DNA of 43,700 nucleotides. Source: Paenibacillus sp. SZ31 (lineage in GTDB: Bacteria; Bacillota; Bacilli; Paenibacillales; Paenibacillaceae). Below, piece after piece: positions 41,078 to 43,700 of this stretch. The notes below the pieces were generated by a model, which saw only the letters and a list, made by a program, of their open reading frames with translations, had not been told where the DNA came from and made no database searches. The stretch is from positions 1 through 43,700 of the forward strand of contig NZ_JABBEA010000027.1 of assembly GCF_012912005.1 (NCBI RefSeq), written 5' to 3'. How positions within the stretch are numbered: the first letter of the stretch is position 1; each line of letters opens with the position of its first letter. The translations under genes and the position numbers were made by a program.

Positions 41078-41858
41078 TGAATTCTTTGACTTTACCGCGA
41101 CTCACAGGTACTTCAGCCTCCAGATCGCGCAGACGAAGCAGATACGTGTTGTTAAACCAAGGTACAATTTCACGGATTTGAGACAGATTTACGACGTATG
41201 AACGGTGGCAGCGAAAAAACGTGTCCTGTGGCAGACGGCTGTGAAAATCCGATATGCTCACTGGCATGGTGAACTCCCCATTTTTGGTATATACCTTCGT
41301 CACTTTCTCTTGCGCTTCCGCATAGTAGATGTCTGCTGTATCCGTAACAATAATATTGTCATTCCGCAGCAGATTAATTCTTTTGTCCGTATGGGAATTC
41401 GTATCTCGTTCTCGTAACAGTTCCCCTTGCACAGAAGGTCCATCCGCCAGAGGGGCTACTCCATCATCAACACGTTGCTCCACTGGCGCGTGATCGCGCT
41501 TGAATGCCAGCTCCAGCTTATGGAGCATCGCAGCAATTCGTTTCTCGTCATAAGGCTTAAGAATATAATCGAACGCCTCCAACTCAAAGGCTTCTGCCGC
41601 ATGTTCCTTATACGCCGTAGTAAATACAATATAGGGTTTCGTTGCAAACTTCCCAATATGATGGGCCAGCATCATGCCGTCTAACGAGGGAATATTGATA
41701 TCGAGAAAAATCACATCAACTTCATGTTCCTGCAAAAATTTTAGTACATCCAGCCCGTCTTCAAGGCGATCCACCACCTCAATCTGACTATGTTCCTGGA
41801 TCAGGTAATTCAATTCCTCGCTTGCCAGAATCTCGTCTTCCACAATAAGAGCTCTCAT
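41058..41858 (-). CDS. LytTR-family response regulator
   Basis: A 266-residue regulator. The receiver domain (1-120) has the acidic pair in VEDE, the phosphorylated Asp53 in FLDINIPSLDG, TTAYKEHAAEAF and the Lys in YILKPYDEKR. A variable linker (125-155) follows. The LytTR DNA-binding domain (about 160-262) has VTDTADIYYAEAQEKVTKVY, FFRCHRSYVVNLSQIREIVP and VPVSRGKVKEFRQLM. It follows the sensor kinase gene by 10 bases. LytTR proteins bind paired 9-10 bp direct repeats about one or two helical turns apart. Such boxes lie at the end of this gene, in front of the transporter. Confidence 0.92.
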   Translation of the reverse strand: MRALIVEDEILASEELNYLIQEHSQIEVVDRLEDGLDVLKFLQEHEVDVIFLDINIPSLDGMMLAHHIGKFATKPYIVFTTAYKEHAAEAFELEAFDYILKPYDEKRIAAMLHKLELAFKRDHAPVEQRVDDGVAPLADGPSVQGELLRERDTNSHTDKRINLLRNDNIIVTDTADIYYAEAQEKVTKVYTKNGEFTMPVSISDFHSRLPQDTFFRCHRSYVVNLSQIREIVPWFNNTYLLRLRDLEAEVPVSRGKVKEFRQLMRI

Positions 41859-41868
41859 TGATCCATCA

Positions 41869-43536
41869 TCACCTTGTTACGACATCTCCTTTGGGCACAT
41901 CAAATAAAATATCGGTTCCTTGTTCCAGTCTTGTAATGGTTACACCTTGTCCGTAGATAAGTTTGACCCGGCGATGCACATTGTATAGCCCGATCTGGTT
42001 ACCAGGCATACGGTCGTGGTAGACACGCTCAATAATATCTGCACTGATACCTGCTCCTGTATCACTGACACTGATTCGTACAAACTCCGGATAATCCTGT
42101 ACCCGAATTCGAACAGTCCCGGGTCCTTTCACCTTGAGAATGCCATGAATAATTGCATTTTCGACGAGCGGCTGGATAACGAGACTCGGAATATGCACCG
42201 CAACCTCATCAATCTCATAGATCACGTTAAGTCGACTGCCGAAGCGAGCTTTCTCAATCTCTACATAATTCCGGACCTGCTCCAGTTCCTTATGAATATC
42301 GATTAACTCATCCGACAGTTCCAGATTGTAGCGCATGTACCCGGATAGATTCACAATCAGCTCCCGTGCCCGATCCGGTTTGGTTCGGATGGACGAAGCA
42401 ATCGCATTCAGCGCATTAAACAGAAAATGAGGATGGATGGTTGTCTGTAATGCACGCAGCTCTGCTTTGTTGGCAGCGGCCTTAATCTCCTCTACCCGCG
42501 ATACCTCCATCTGGGTCGAAATGATCTGTGACAGACCTACAGCCATCGTTTGCAAAGGATACGTAATTTTGTACGCTTTGCGATAATAGATTTTGAGGGC
42601 ACCTGTAATGTCTCCTCGTTCTTTGAGCGGAATGATTAACAGCGAGTGGATATCAGGTGTTTTTTCATCAATGACATCATTACTGATCGTAATCTCCCCG
42701 CTGGATATCGTCTTCTTCGTCATCTCACTAATAATCTCATTACCAATATGATATCGTTCCTCACCAAATCCTACGTAAGCCAGCACATTCCGTGTATCCG
42801 TAATCGCAACCGCATCAGCCTGAATATCCTCCTGAATAATCCGGCAGATCTTGCGCAGAGACTCCTCATCAATGGAACGGAAATAAGGCAAGGTCTTGTT
42901 CGCAATCTCCAGCGCCAGCTTGGCCTGACGAGCTGCAATCATCTCCTTTTCCCCTTCCACACTCTGCACCAGGAGCACAATCAGTCCAATATTGACTTCA
43001 CCCAGAATCATAGGCAGCGCAATCTGCGAAACAATATCGGCACCCAGTGGATCGGGATAGGAAAATAGCAGGATCAGTAACATCGTGAGCGCTTCAATGA
43101 TCATTCCGGCACCAATACCGATGATCCATCGCTTAGGCTTGGGCGTATACTTATGTATATATCCAGAGACCAGACCTGCAAGGATGCTCGTGATTAGACA
43201 CGGTATAGCTGTGACTCCATCCATATCAATTAAATACCGATGCACCCCGGAGACAATCCCCGTAATAATACCCACAGGCGCTCCGAACAAAATACCACCC
43301 GATAACACGGCGATGATCCGCACATTTACCAGTGAACCTTCGACATTAATGCCCGTATATGTCCCGAAAATGGCAAAAGCACAGAATAACAAGGTAACCG
43401 CAATATACTCCTGCCACCTTAATTTCCCCTTTTGCAGAATCTGCCTAAACCTCGGCACCCTCGACAGAAAGAATAAAAATATAATCAACAGCGCCGCCCG
43501 TTCAAATAAACCCAGCAGCATCGTAAACATTTCCAA
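41869..43536 (-). CDS. LytS-type sensor histidine kinase
   Basis: A 555-residue kinase from TTG 43536, chosen because GGAGGA ends 7 bases before it; ATG 43530 and GTG 43551 are alternatives. A 5TMR-LYT membrane sensor (about 1-195) contains NVRIIAVLSGGILFGAPVGI. A GAF-like domain (about 205-340) follows. The His_kinase domain has the phosphorylated His in TIHPHFLFNALNAIASSIR (about residue 370). The ATPase domain has PSLVIQPLVENAIIHG, SVSDTGAGIS and GLYNVHRRVKLIYG. E. coli BtsS and YpdA and B. subtilis LytS have this architecture and respond to pyruvate. It phosphorylates the LytTR regulator just downstream. Confidence 0.92.
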   Translation of the reverse strand: MEMFTMLLGLFERAALLIIFLFFLSRVPRFRQILQKGKLRWQEYIAVTLLFCAFAIFGTYTGINVEGSLVNVRIIAVLSGGILFGAPVGIITGIVSGVHRYLIDMDGVTAIPCLITSILAGLVSGYIHKYTPKPKRWIIGIGAGMIIEALTMLLILLFSYPDPLGADIVSQIALPMILGEVNIGLIVLLVQSVEGEKEMIAARQAKLALEIANKTLPYFRSIDEESLRKICRIIQEDIQADAVAITDTRNVLAYVGFGEERYHIGNEIISEMTKKTISSGEITISNDVIDEKTPDIHSLLIIPLKERGDITGALKIYYRKAYKITYPLQTMAVGLSQIISTQMEVSRVEEIKAAANKAELRALQTTIHPHFLFNALNAIASSIRTKPDRARELIVNLSGYMRYNLELSDELIDIHKELEQVRNYVEIEKARFGSRLNVIYEIDEVAVHIPSLVIQPLVENAIIHGILKVKGPGTVRIRVQDYPEFVRISVSDTGAGISADIIERVYHDRMPGNQIGLYNVHRRVKLIYGQGVTITRLEQGTDILFDVPKGDVVTR

Positions 43537-43623
43537 TCGTACTTCCTCCACATCTGTCTAATATAAATGCATACCGACACAACTACGCTCTTGACGAAAC
43601 ATCCATGACATTAATCCCTACTT

Positions 43624-43700
43624 CTCGTATGCTCGTATGCTCGTATGCTCGTATGCTCGTATGCTCGTATGCTCGTATGCTCGTATGCTCGTATGCTCGT
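43624..43700. repeat. 8-bp tandem repeat (TCGTATGC)n
   Basis: TCGTATGC is repeated 9.6 times without a mismatch and runs off the window edge. It lies 73 bases upstream of the LytS-type kinase gene. True length and the flanking gene are unknown. Confidence 0.95.

Noticed and set aside
43624..43700. CRISPR-like array
   Set aside because: The unit is 8 bp with no spacers, so it is a simple tandem repeat.

Overview
The window looks like chromosomal DNA of a Paenibacillus-type Gram-positive (Bacillota). Supporting signs are strong AAGGAGG-type ribosome sites, GAAC-N4-GTTC LexA boxes, Bacillus-type Fur boxes, spore/cell-wall hydrolase and YaaA homologues, a CUT1 sugar transporter without its own ATPase, and several AraC regulators. 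I see no rRNA, tRNA, CRISPR array or phage module.

Left part (1-13,400) is accessory and mosaic. It holds a 5'-truncated GNAT acetyltransferase beside a small inverted-repeat scar, an intact IS30-family element, a two-gene unit (secreted YolA/DUF4879-like protein plus an unknown protein), and a minus-strand polymorphic-toxin operon. That operon encodes a 1098-residue secreted protein with nine alternating ~92-residue repeats, a 1593-residue secreted RHS/YD-repeat protein with an unrecognised 199-residue C-terminal tip, and one or two candidate immunity proteins. The DNA becomes AT-rich from the toxin tip onward.

Middle part (13,400-26,400): yaaA; a small membrane protein coupled to an SPFH/prohibitin protein; an AraC regulator joined in frame to an iron-siderophore lipoprotein, with a perfect Fur box, ribosome site and lipobox lying inside the single reading frame; a SleB-like hydrolase; and a presumed operon of an SsuD-like monooxygenase, a CUT1 sugar ABC transporter and an MFS permease. 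A divergent AraC gene faces this operon, and AraC-type direct repeats abut the ssuD -35 box.

Right part (26,400-43,700): a six-gene exopolysaccharide-type locus (membrane-anchored TIM-barrel hydrolase with CBM9-like tail, HEAT protein, processive GT2 synthase, degenerate GGDEF-like plus pseudo-receiver protein, nucleotide-sugar dehydrogenase, second TIM-barrel protein). It is followed by LexA-controlled uvrX-yolD, glutaminase, a GNAT protein, and a LytS/LytTR two-component system next to an OFA/YhjX-type transporter. Three 10-bp boxes at exact 21-bp spacing precede the transporter and resemble the E. coli YpdB operator of yhjX.

Between genes lie three copies of a ~188-bp foldable repeat, a 165-bp MITE-like element, a nested double hairpin, and an 8-bp tandem repeat running off the right edge. 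The strongest leads are the AraC::siderophore-lipoprotein read-through gene, the YpdB-like operator, the exopolysaccharide locus and the repeat-protein/RHS pair.
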